From contig JASFVP010000084.1 in NCBI GenBank assembly GCA_050049775.1, positions 1 to 8,215 on the forward strand: 8,215 nucleotides of DNA. Direction: 5' to 3'. The notes under the pieces are model-generated. The model saw only the letters and a list, made by a program, of their open reading frames with translations. It made no database searches and was not told where the DNA came from. The position numbers were made by a program, and so were the translations under genes. Shown here piece by piece: positions 1 through 6,131 of this stretch. Source of the DNA: JABDQZ01 sp050049775. GTDB lineage: Bacteria > Pseudomonadota > Gammaproteobacteria > Chromatiales > Chromatiaceae. Each line of letters starts with the position of its first letter. Position 1 is the first letter of the stretch.

Positions 1-1
1 C

Positions 2-631
2 GGCCGCTACTGGGAAAACGGCGACTGGGTTGTCACCCGTCCGATGGAAATTTCCCGCGTGTTCGACTTCCCGGAAATCGGCCCGCGCAAGATGTATCTG
101 CTGTATCACGAGGAAATGGAATCGCTGACCAAACACATCCCGGTGCAGCGTATGCGTTTCTGGATGACGTTTGGCGACAGCTATCTGAAACACCTGGAAG
201 TCATCCAGAACATCGGCCTCGATAGCATCGAACCGATCGAATTCCAGGGCCAGCAGATCGTGCCGTTGCAATTCCTCAAGGCCTTGCTGCCGGACCCGGC
301 CTCGCTCGGCCCGCGCACCAAGGGCAAGACCAACATCGGCTGTATCATCAAGGGTGAGAAAGACGGCAAGCCGGTGTCGCGTTACATTTACAACGTGAAA
401 GATCACCAGGACTGCTACAAGGAAACCTTCGCCCAGGGTGTGTCCTACACCACCGGTGTGCCGGCCATGATCGGCGCCAAGATGATGCTCGAAGGCAAGT
501 GGAAAAAGCCCGGCGTCTGGAACATGGAACAGTTCGATCCGGACCCGTTCATGGACGATCTCAACCGCTATGGCCTGCCGTGGCACGATATCGAATTTGA
601 TGTCGATCTCGATGCCCTGCCAAGCACATAA
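2..631 (+). CDS. Carboxynorspermidine/carboxyspermidine dehydrogenase (synthase), C-terminal part
   Basis: The reading frame is open from base 2 to the TAA at 629-631. It gives the last 209 residues of a protein whose start lies upstream of the window; the first in-frame ATG (base 44) is internal. I recognise the C-terminal half of the saccharopine-dehydrogenase-like family that makes carboxy-polyamines. Landmarks are the GRYWENGDW and RVFDFPEIGP stretches near the visible start, the DPASLGPRTKGKTNIGC segment, and the GVPAMIGAKMMLEGKW segment near the C-terminus. By family knowledge (Vibrio-type enzymes, about 400 residues) it is a cytosolic NADPH-dependent enzyme. It condenses L-aspartate beta-semialdehyde with putrescine or 1,3-diaminopropane to give carboxyspermidine or carboxynorspermidine. 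The NADPH-binding N-terminal half is outside the window. The matching decarboxylase starts 26 nt downstream on the same strand, which strongly supports this role over lysine-pathway saccharopine dehydrogenase. Substrate preference cannot be read from the sequence. Confidence 0.9.
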   Translation, partial: GRYWENGDWVVTRPMEISRVFDFPEIGPRKMYLLYHEEMESLTKHIPVQRMRFWMTFGDSYLKHLEVIQNIGLDSIEPIEFQGQQIVPLQFLKALLPDPASLGPRTKGKTNIGCIIKGEKDGKPVSRYIYNVKDHQDCYKETFAQGVSYTTGVPAMIGAKMMLEGKWKKPGVWNMEQFDPDPFMDDLNRYGLPWHDIEFDVDLDALPST

Positions 632-657
632 TGTATCGCTGACACACAGCTGTATTG

Positions 658-1797
658 ATGAAAGCTAACGACTACGCGGGGCTGGAAACGCCCTGCTACC
701 TGCTTGAAGAAAACCGGCTGCGACGCAACCTGCAGCTGATTCAGCACGTTAAGCAGCAAAGCGGCTGCAACATCATCCTGGCGCTCAAGGGCTTTGCCAT
801 GTGGTCGGTGTTCCCGATCGTGCGTGAATATCTCGACGGTTGTTCGGCCAGCTCCTATAACGAAGCCTGGCTGGTGCGTGAACATTTCGGCGAGCACGTA
901 CATCTGTATGCGCCGGCCTATACCAAAAAGGAATTTCCCGAGCTGACCAAAATCGCCCAGCGTATTTCATTCAACTCGCTGACCCAATGGCAGGCCTTTG
1001 CCGACCATGCCATTGCGGCCGGCGTGTCCTGCGGTTTACGCGTCAACCCGGCGATTCATGAAGTCGAAACCGAGTTGTACAACCCGAGTGGCGATCAATC
1101 GCGGCTCGGTGTTGCGGCCGTTGAACTGGACAACGGCCTGCCTGACGGTGTGGAAGGCCTGCACGTGCATGCCCTGTGCGAAAACCCGGCCGAATCCACG
1201 GCACGCCTGATTGCCGCGGTGGAAAAAAAATTTGGCAGCTTCCTGCCGCAGTTAAAGTGGATGAATCTCGGTGGCGGCCATCTCATGACGCGTGAAGGTT
1301 ATGACGTGGAACTGCTGATCCGCGTGCTCAGCGAATTCAAACAGCGCTGGCCGCATCTCGACATCGTGCTCGAGCCCGGCTCGGCAATCGCCTGGGATAC
1401 CGGCCCGCTGGTATCGAGCGTGCTCGACATCGTGCAGCGTGGCGGCATCGACATCGCCATTCTCGATACCTCGGCCACCGCACACATGCCGGACGTGCTG
1501 GAAATGCCGTATCGGCCACGCGTGCGTTACGCCGATCTGCCGAACAAGAAAAAGCATACCTATCGGCTCGGCGGCATGACCTGCCTCGCCGGCGACATCA
1601 TCGGTGATTTCGCGTTTGACCAGCCGTTACAGATTGGTGACCAGGTCATCTTTGAAGACATGATGCACTACACCATGGTCAAGACCACCATGTTCAATGG
1701 GGTGCAGCATCCGTCAATTGCGATCCAACGCAGCGATGGCGCTATCGAGGTTGTGCGTCGCTTCGGTTATCAGGACTACGAGGCGCGCCTGTCCTGA
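658..1797 (+). CDS. nspC: Carboxynorspermidine/carboxyspermidine decarboxylase
   Basis: This is a complete 379-residue PLP-dependent decarboxylase of the alanine-racemase-like fold III, close to the usual length for NspC. It decarboxylates carboxyspermidine or carboxynorspermidine to spermidine or norspermidine, the last step of the SAM-independent polyamine route. Visible landmarks are the PLP-binding lysine in ALKGFAMWS (Lys44), HVHALCEN (residues 169-176), the phosphate-binding glycine loop GGGH (205-208), EPGSA (239-243), and the active-site-type cysteine in GGMTCLAGD (Cys309) contributed in trans to the dimer partner. The ATG at 658 follows directly after a TTG at 655, so either could initiate; I prefer the ATG. 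No good Shine-Dalgarno sequence is seen in the 26-nt gap after the dehydrogenase stop, so translation may depend on coupling to the upstream gene. The two genes look co-transcribed. The stop lies 16 nt from the stop of the convergent gene. Confidence 0.93.
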   Translation: MKANDYAGLETPCYLLEENRLRRNLQLIQHVKQQSGCNIILALKGFAMWSVFPIVREYLDGCSASSYNEAWLVREHFGEHVHLYAPAYTKKEFPELTKIAQRISFNSLTQWQAFADHAIAAGVSCGLRVNPAIHEVETELYNPSGDQSRLGVAAVELDNGLPDGVEGLHVHALCENPAESTARLIAAVEKKFGSFLPQLKWMNLGGGHLMTREGYDVELLIRVLSEFKQRWPHLDIVLEPGSAIAWDTGPLVSSVLDIVQRGGIDIAILDTSATAHMPDVLEMPYRPRVRYADLPNKKKHTYRLGGMTCLAGDIIGDFAFDQPLQIGDQVIFEDMMHYTMVKTTMFNGVQHPSIAIQRSDGAIEVVRRFGYQDYEARLS

Positions 1798-1813
1798 CAG
1801 CTCATCTCCGGAA

Positions 1814-3205
1814 TCAAAGCACCAGCTTCTGCTGAAACTCCGGCTTGATCACCTCAGCCCGGTATTGCTGCTGTAGCTGCTGCGCCAATGTGTCCATCGC
1901 CTCCGGTTCACCATGCACCAGCGCCACACGCGGCTGGTGCTCAAAGTGCCCATACCAATCGAGCAACCCATGCTGGTCGGCGTGCGCCGACAGGCCGCCG
2001 ATGGTATGGATGTTGGCCTGCACCGACACGGTTTCACCCCATAGCCGTATGTGCCTGGCGCCATCGACCAGCGCCCGCCCCAGTGTGCCGCGCGCCTGGA
2101 AACCGACAATCAGCACATGCGTCTGCTCGCGCCAGATGTTGTGTTTGAAATGATGCTTGATGCGGCCACCTGTGCACATGCCGCTGCCGGCAATGATGAT
2201 GGCACCGTTGCTGATCTGGTTGATCTTCATGGAATCCTGACTGCTGCGTGACAAATGCAGATTGGGCAGATCAAACGGCTTGGCGCCTTCGTGGTTATAC
2301 AATGCAGTCGCCTGCTCATCATAAGCCCTGGCGTGACGCGCATAGACTTCGGTCGCCTCAATGCCCATCGGGCTGTCGAGGAACACCTCCCAGTCGCCAA
2401 TGCCCCAGTCGTCATAATATTGTTTGAACACATACAGCAATTCCTGGGTGCGACCGACCGAAAATGCCGGGATCAGGATATTGCCTTTTTCACTGCGGGC
2501 GCTGGAGATAATTTCGCCCATTTCCGACCAGGTCTCATCCCAACTGCGGTGCAGGCGGTCGCCGTAAGTGCTTTCCATGACCACCAGATCCGCCTGCTTG
2601 ATGATTGCCGGATCTCGCAGAATCGGCGCGCCATGATGACCGAGATCGCCGCTGAAGACGAGTTGGCGTGATTGATCGCCCTCGCTGAGTTGCAGCACGG
2701 CAATCGACGACCCCAGGATGTGGCCGGCGTCGTGCAGGGTCAGCTTGACCCCAGGCAGTATCTCGGTGGTCTCGCCATAATGCAGCGACTGGAAAAGCTC
2801 AAAGGCTTCACGCGCATCCTTGCGCGTATACAGCGGTTCAACCAGCTGCAACCCCTTACGTTGGCGCTTGTTGTTTTCCCACTGCGCATCCTTTTCGTTC
2901 AGATAACCGGCATCCTCGAACATGATAGCGCACAGGTCGACCGTGGCATTTTGCGCATAAATCGGTCCGCGATAGCCGCGCTTCACCAGTAACGGCAAGC
3001 GCCCGGAATGGTCCAGGTGGGCATGCGTCAGGACCACCGCATCGATGTCGTCGATATCAAACGGAAAATCATCCTCATTGTGGCGTTCGTGCTGGCGGGA
3101 ACCCTGCACCAGGCCACATTCCACCAGTAAGCGTTGCCCACCGACACTGACCAGATAACAGGACCCGGTCACTTCACGGGTGGCGCCAAAAAATTCAATC
3201 TGCAT
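1814..3205 (-). CDS. MBL-fold beta-CASP ribonuclease/hydrolase (CPSF73/YSH1-like, RNA-specificity type)
   Basis: This encodes a 463-residue metallo-beta-lactamase-fold protein with a beta-CASP insertion, the class that includes CPSF73-like RNA-processing nucleases. The metal-binding set is complete: HAHLDH (residues 61-66), His162 in DAGHILGSS, Asp187 in FSGDLG. The beta-CASP motifs are also present: motif A acidic residue Glu211 in ESTYGDR, motif B His351/352 after AGSGMCTGGRIK, and motif C His408 in LSAHAD. The protein is therefore probably an active zinc-dependent phosphodiesterase in the cytosol. RNA as substrate follows from the family; the actual target is unknown. The start chosen is the ATG at 3205-3203, because AGGAG lies at 3219-3215 with a 9-nt spacer. 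An in-frame TTG six codons earlier (3223) sits upstream of that ribosome binding site and is unlikely to be used. The gene is divergent from the Lon-like gene and convergent with nspC. Nothing ties it to polyamines. Confidence 0.9.
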   Translation of the reverse strand: MQIEFFGATREVTGSCYLVSVGGQRLLVECGLVQGSRQHERHNEDDFPFDIDDIDAVVLTHAHLDHSGRLPLLVKRGYRGPIYAQNATVDLCAIMFEDAGYLNEKDAQWENNKRQRKGLQLVEPLYTRKDAREAFELFQSLHYGETTEILPGVKLTLHDAGHILGSSIAVLQLSEGDQSRQLVFSGDLGHHGAPILRDPAIIKQADLVVMESTYGDRLHRSWDETWSEMGEIISSARSEKGNILIPAFSVGRTQELLYVFKQYYDDWGIGDWEVFLDSPMGIEATEVYARHARAYDEQATALYNHEGAKPFDLPNLHLSRSSQDSMKINQISNGAIIIAGSGMCTGGRIKHHFKHNIWREQTHVLIVGFQARGTLGRALVDGARHIRLWGETVSVQANIHTIGGLSAHADQHGLLDWYGHFEHQPRVALVHGEPEAMDTLAQQLQQQYRAEVIKPEFQQKLVL

Positions 3206-3239
3206 ACAAAACAACTCCTGCAATGGGCGATTTCGTTAC

Positions 3240-3255
3240 GTCGATAAATCTCGAC
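3240..3255. promoter_or_regulatory. Inverted repeat GTCGA-N6-TCGAC in the divergent promoter region
   Basis: Two perfect 5-bp arms (3240-3244 and 3251-3255) flank a 6-nt AT-rich centre. The dyad lies 35 nt upstream of the start codon of the minus-strand beta-CASP gene and just upstream of the -35 of the rightward promoter. This is a plausible operator for either or both divergent genes. I cannot name a regulator, and dyads this short can occur by chance. Confidence 0.3.
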
Positions 3256-3261
3256 CGTTTC

Positions 3262-3290
3262 ACGACACCCTGGACTGCATATCATATAAT
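3262..3290 (+). promoter_or_regulatory. Sigma70-type promoter for the Lon-like protease gene
   Basis: A perfect -10 hexamer TATAAT (3285-3290) follows a -35-like ACGACA (3262-3267, 4 of 6 matches to TTGACA) at the ideal 17-nt spacing. Initiation would be expected near 3297, giving a leader of about 55 nt before the ATG at 3352. Short inverted repeats surround it: TGCAT/ATGCA (3276-3280 and 3289-3293) spans the -10, and TGATC/GATCA (3303-3307 and 3316-3320) lies in the leader. No heat-shock (sigma32) consensus is seen. Confidence 0.6.
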
Positions 3291-3351
3291 GCATTGAAAT
3301 GCTGATCAGTATCCGGATCAAAAATTCGGTTTTATTCCAGGAATAATAACA

Positions 3352-5784
3352 ATGCCGCCAGTCGCACCCTTGCCACCCGAACAGCTGTACCAGAGCTGTG
3401 TTACCGACAAATTCAGTTTCGAGAGCAGCGACGATCTGGAAGATCTGCAACACATGCTGGGCCAGCAACGTGCGGTTGAGGCCATCGAGCTTGGCGCCAA
3501 CCTGCAACTCGACGGTTTTAACCTGTTTGTGCTGGGGCCGCCCGGCACCGGCCGGCACAGTTTCATCAAGCAATTCCTGAGTGAAAAAGCCGCACAGCGC
3601 CCGGTGCCGTCTGACTGGTGTTATGTCAATAATTTTGACGAGCCACGCAAACCCAGGGCGATCGAACTGCCGGCCGGCCGCGGTCGCCATTTCCGTGACG
3701 ACATCGCCAAACTCATTGAGGAAGCCGTCGCCGCCATCCCGGCCGCTTTTGAAAGCGAGGATTACCACAACCGCCGCCAGGCGATTGAAAACGAAGCCGA
3801 CGAAGAACAGGAAAAGGCGTTCCGCGAAGTGCAGGAGCACGCCCGCGAACGTGGTATCGGCATCGCCCAGACCGCCACCGGCTTTGACTTTATTCCGCTA
3901 CATGAAGGCAAGGCCATTTCACCGGATGACTACCGCAAGCTGCCGCAGGAAGAGCGTGAGAAGCTACAGCAGGCAACCGAAGTCATGCATGATGAATTGC
4001 GCAAAATGCTGCAGGCCATACCGCGGCGTGTGCGCGAAGTCAGGGAAAAAATTCACAAGCTCGATCGCGAAGTGGCGCTGTTTGCAATCAGCAACCTGAT
4101 TGGCGAAATCCTGCAGGAATACGCCGTATTTCCCAAGGTGATCGAATTTCTGGAAGAACTGCAACAGGACATCGCCGAACACATCGACCTGTTTTCCGAA
4201 GCTTCCGAGAAACAGTCACAAAGTCTCAAGGAGGTCATCACCGGCCGGCGCAGTATCGATCACGAATCGACGGTGGCGCGACGCTATGGCATCAACCTGC
4301 TGGTGGATCGCAGTGATGCCGAAGGCGCGCCGGTGGTGTTTGAAGATCACCCGAGTTACCCGTACCTGATCGGCCAGATCGAGCACATCGCCTCTCTCGG
4401 TACACTGATGACCGACTTCAGCCTGTTGCGGCCGGGTGCGTTGCATCGCGCCAATGGCGGTTATCTGGTGATCGACGTGCGCAAGCTGCTGGTGCAACCG
4501 TTTGCCTGGGATGCGCTGAAACGTGCGCTTAAATCACGGGTCATCGATATCAAGTCGCTGTCGCAGGTCTATAGCCTGGTCAGTACCGTCTCACTCGAAC
4601 CCGAACCCATCCCGCTGGACATCAAGCTGGTGCTGATCGGCGATCGCCTGCTGTATTACCTGCTGCAGCAGTACGACCCGGAATTTGCCGAACTGTTCAA
4701 GGTAGCGGCCGACTTCGAAGACGACATGGATCGCAGCCCCGAGAATGTACAGCATCTGGCGCAACTGATCGCCACCATCGCACGGCGCGAGCAGTTACGC
4801 CCGTTGGATAAGCAGGCGATCGCACGCGTGATCGAGGAAAGCGCCCGCCATGCCGGCGATGCCGAGATGTTGTCCACCCAAGTGCGACAGCTTGCTGACG
4901 TGGTGCGAGAAGCGCATTACTGGGCCGGACAGAACAACCACGATCACATCGGCGCAGACGATGTGGTATGCGCCATCGCTGGCCGCCGCCGCCGTATGAG
5001 CCGTCTCCACGACCGGCTGCAGCGCGAAACCCTGCGCAACACCATCATGATAGACACCGACGGTGAGATTGTCGGACAGGTCAATGGCCTTGCGGTCATG
5101 CAGCTCGGTGAAGATATGTTTGGCCGGCCGACACGTATTACCGCGCGTCTCGGTATGGGTTCGGGTGAAGTCATCGACATCGAACGCGAAGTCGAACTCG
5201 GTGGCCCGATTCATTCCAAGGGCGTGTTGATTCTGTCGAGTTATCTGGCTTCACATTATGTCATCGACCGGCCATTGGCGTTCAGCGCCAGCTTGGTGTT
5301 CGAACAATCCTACGGCCCGATCGAAGGCGACAGCGCTTCGGCAGCCGAGCTTTGCGCCCTGTTATCAAGTCTGGCGGAAGCGCCGATCAGCCAGTCCCTG
5401 GCAATCACCGGTTCGGTCAATCAACTCGGCCAGGTGCAGGCGATTGGCGGGGTCAACCAGAAAATCGAGGGCTTTTTCGAGCTGTGCCAGGCACGTGGCC
5501 TCAGTGGCAAGCAGGGCGTGCTGATTCCGGCGGCCAACGTCAAGCACCTGATGCTGCGCCAGGAGGTTGTCGATGCCGTCAGCAATCAGCAATTCAGTAT
5601 CTATGCGGTCAACAGCATTGATGAATGCATGCAATTGCTGACCGGCCTGGAAGTCGGCCAACCCGACGCCGAGGGCAATCTGTCGCCGGACAGCCTCAAC
5701 TACCGCATCATTGCCCGCCTGCTGGAACTGTCGGAGCAACGCCGCCAATATGCCGCTGAAGGCAAGGACCAGAATCCGGCTTAA
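3352..5784 (+). CDS. Lon-related ATP-dependent protease (AAA_32-type ATPase plus Lon Ser/Lys protease domain)
   Basis: This complete 810-residue protein is a Lon-like AAA+ protease without the N-terminal substrate domain of classical LonA. It resembles the proteobacterial YcbZ/LonH-related group in its roughly 800-residue form. In order: an N-terminal ATPase part with the P-loop GPPGTGRHS (residues 62-70, arginine where Walker A normally has lysine); a long charged helical, probably coiled-coil insertion at about 130-300; a Walker B-like strand GGYLVID (369-375); the family-typical GDRLLYYLL (430-438) and ELFKVAADFEDDMDR (447-461); a helical lid to about 560; and a Lon protease domain at about 565-770. 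The catalytic dyad is Ser661 in EGDSA and Lys704 in GGVNQK, 43 residues apart as in Lon. CAGGAA at 3338-3343 lies 8 nt before the ATG, fixing the start. It is probably cytosolic, degrading misfolded or regulatory proteins; its substrates are unknown. It has its own promoter, with no co-directional partner except possibly the small ORF downstream. Confidence 0.93.
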   Translation: MPPVAPLPPEQLYQSCVTDKFSFESSDDLEDLQHMLGQQRAVEAIELGANLQLDGFNLFVLGPPGTGRHSFIKQFLSEKAAQRPVPSDWCYVNNFDEPRKPRAIELPAGRGRHFRDDIAKLIEEAVAAIPAAFESEDYHNRRQAIENEADEEQEKAFREVQEHARERGIGIAQTATGFDFIPLHEGKAISPDDYRKLPQEEREKLQQATEVMHDELRKMLQAIPRRVREVREKIHKLDREVALFAISNLIGEILQEYAVFPKVIEFLEELQQDIAEHIDLFSEASEKQSQSLKEVITGRRSIDHESTVARRYGINLLVDRSDAEGAPVVFEDHPSYPYLIGQIEHIASLGTLMTDFSLLRPGALHRANGGYLVIDVRKLLVQPFAWDALKRALKSRVIDIKSLSQVYSLVSTVSLEPEPIPLDIKLVLIGDRLLYYLLQQYDPEFAELFKVAADFEDDMDRSPENVQHLAQLIATIARREQLRPLDKQAIARVIEESARHAGDAEMLSTQVRQLADVVREAHYWAGQNNHDHIGADDVVCAIAGRRRRMSRLHDRLQRETLRNTIMIDTDGEIVGQVNGLAVMQLGEDMFGRPTRITARLGMGSGEVIDIEREVELGGPIHSKGVLILSSYLASHYVIDRPLAFSASLVFEQSYGPIEGDSASAAELCALLSSLAEAPISQSLAITGSVNQLGQVQAIGGVNQKIEGFFELCQARGLSGKQGVLIPAANVKHLMLRQEVVDAVSNQQFSIYAVNSIDECMQLLTGLEVGQPDAEGNLSPDSLNYRIIARLLELSEQRRQYAAEGKDQNPA

Positions 5785-5826
5785 TGTGAACCGCATCACA
5801 TCCGCGAACGCCTCCTGTGCTAGGGT
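5783..5826 (+). promoter_or_regulatory. Predicted class II CRP-dependent promoter (CRP-type site plus extended -10)
   Basis: A perfect CRP-family dyad, TGTGA (5785-5789) N6 TCACA (5796-5800), is flanked by matching AA (5783-5784) and T (5801). It begins immediately after the stop codon of the Lon-like gene. Downstream is TAGGGT (5821-5826) preceded by TGC (5818-5820), an extended -10 element. If transcription starts about 7-8 nt past the -10 (near 5834), the dyad centre (5792.5) lies 41.5 nt upstream, exactly the class II activator position. No -35 hexamer is needed in such promoters. The RNA would begin with a short stem-loop (GCGCC/GGCGC, 5834-5845) and run toward the small ORF at 5974, giving a leader of about 140 nt, or it may be a separate small RNA. 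The regulator could be CRP or a Vfr/Clp-type relative. Confidence 0.6.
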
Positions 5827-5879
5827 AACTGCAGCGCCCAGGCGCCATGTTGCGGGATCAGCAGCGCATCGGTTGCAAG

Positions 5880-5892
5880 CAGTAAGTTACTG
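5880..5892. promoter_or_regulatory. 13-nt perfect palindrome CAGTAA-G-TTACTG
   Basis: Six-base arms flank a single central G. The element lies 11 nt upstream of the sigma28 -35 element and downstream of the CRP-type promoter, so a bound protein could affect either. It is too tight to form an RNA hairpin and so reads more as a DNA-binding site. I do not recognise a regulator for it. Confidence 0.3.
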
Positions 5893-5903
5893 ATTTGGCT
5901 TCC

Positions 5904-5930
5904 TAAAGTATTGAACTTTGCCGCCGATAA
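5904..5930 (+). promoter_or_regulatory. Sigma28 (FliA) flagellar class 3 type promoter
   Basis: TAAAGTAT (5904-5911), an 11-nt spacer (5912-5922) and GCCGATAA (5923-5930) match the enterobacterial FliA consensus TAAAGTTT-N11-GCCGATAA at 15 of 16 positions with the exact spacer length. Initiation would be expected near 5937. The leader to the ATG of the 34-codon ORF at 5974 would be about 37 nt and contains a GGAAG ribosome binding site. A match this good to a 16-position motif next to a start codon is unlikely to be chance. No flagellar gene is visible in the window, so the regulon assignment is an inference. Confidence 0.75.
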
Positions 5931-5973
5931 CACAGTCTAAGGATTCAGTGAAACATTTCTGGAAGTAGTACGA

Positions 5974-6078
5974 ATGGAATTTTTATTCTGGTTTAATACC
6001 GCAGCAATCGGGCTGGCATTGCTGATTGCCGGTGCGCTTGGCGTACAGCGGGTGTGCAAGACTTATTGCAAATCCTGA
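5974..6078 (+). CDS. Small single-pass membrane protein, 34 residues, predicted sigma28-dependent
   Basis: ATG at 5974 to TGA at 6076-6078 encodes 34 residues. The product begins MEFLFWFN, continues as one hydrophobic stretch rich in Ala, Leu, Ile and Gly (about residues 2-24), and ends in a short basic tail with two cysteines (VCKTYCKS, Cys28 and Cys32). This fits one transmembrane helix; the positive charges C-terminal to it suggest that end faces the cytoplasm. GGAAG at 5961-5965 lies 8 nt before the ATG. No other in-frame start exists upstream before a TAA at 5938-5940. A sigma28 promoter sits at the right distance upstream, and a CRP-type promoter lies further up. I do not recognise the family. 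A flagellar or motility-linked role is suggested only by the promoter. The gene is convergent with speA, 50 nt apart, with no clear terminator between them. The main doubt is whether it is translated. Confidence 0.6.
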   Translation: MEFLFWFNTAAIGLALLIAGALGVQRVCKTYCKS

Positions 6079-6110
6079 CCACCCGCCAAACCCTGCAATT
6101 CAATGTATCT

Positions 6111-6131
6111 TGACCGCTGCCAGGCTGGTCA
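6111..6131. other. Possible stem-loop between the small ORF and speA
   Basis: TGACC (6111-6115) and GGTCA (6127-6131) form a 5-bp stem that can be extended by two GC pairs around a bulge. It overlaps the speA stop codon in the convergent gap. There is no T-run on either side, so this is not a convincing intrinsic terminator. It is listed only because nothing else in 6079-6128 could end the two converging transcripts. Confidence 0.2.

Noticed and set aside
1789..1800. CTGTC-CT-GACAG palindrome at the nspC stop as a terminator
   Set aside because: The stem is effectively 4 bp with no following T-run, too weak for an intrinsic terminator.
3271..3312. A minus-strand promoter for the beta-CASP gene over the AT-rich patch
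   Set aside because: Possible -10 elements exist (for example the complement of ATCATA at 3281-3286), but no -35 at suitable spacing, so I cannot assign it.
3169..3840. A 223-codon open frame on the minus strand across the divergent region and the start of the Lon-like gene
   Set aside because: It is a shadow frame. It overlaps two well-supported genes and a good promoter, and its product has no recognisable motif.
5847..5885. A 12-codon ORF just downstream of the predicted CRP-type promoter
   Set aside because: It starts within 13 nt of the expected transcript start, leaving little room for a ribosome binding site, and it is too short to judge. It could be a leader peptide but nothing supports that.
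5711..5893. A 60-codon plus-strand open frame over the end of the Lon-like gene and the following gap
   Set aside because: Most of it overlaps the real coding sequence in another frame, and the remainder crosses the CRP-type site and -10 element.
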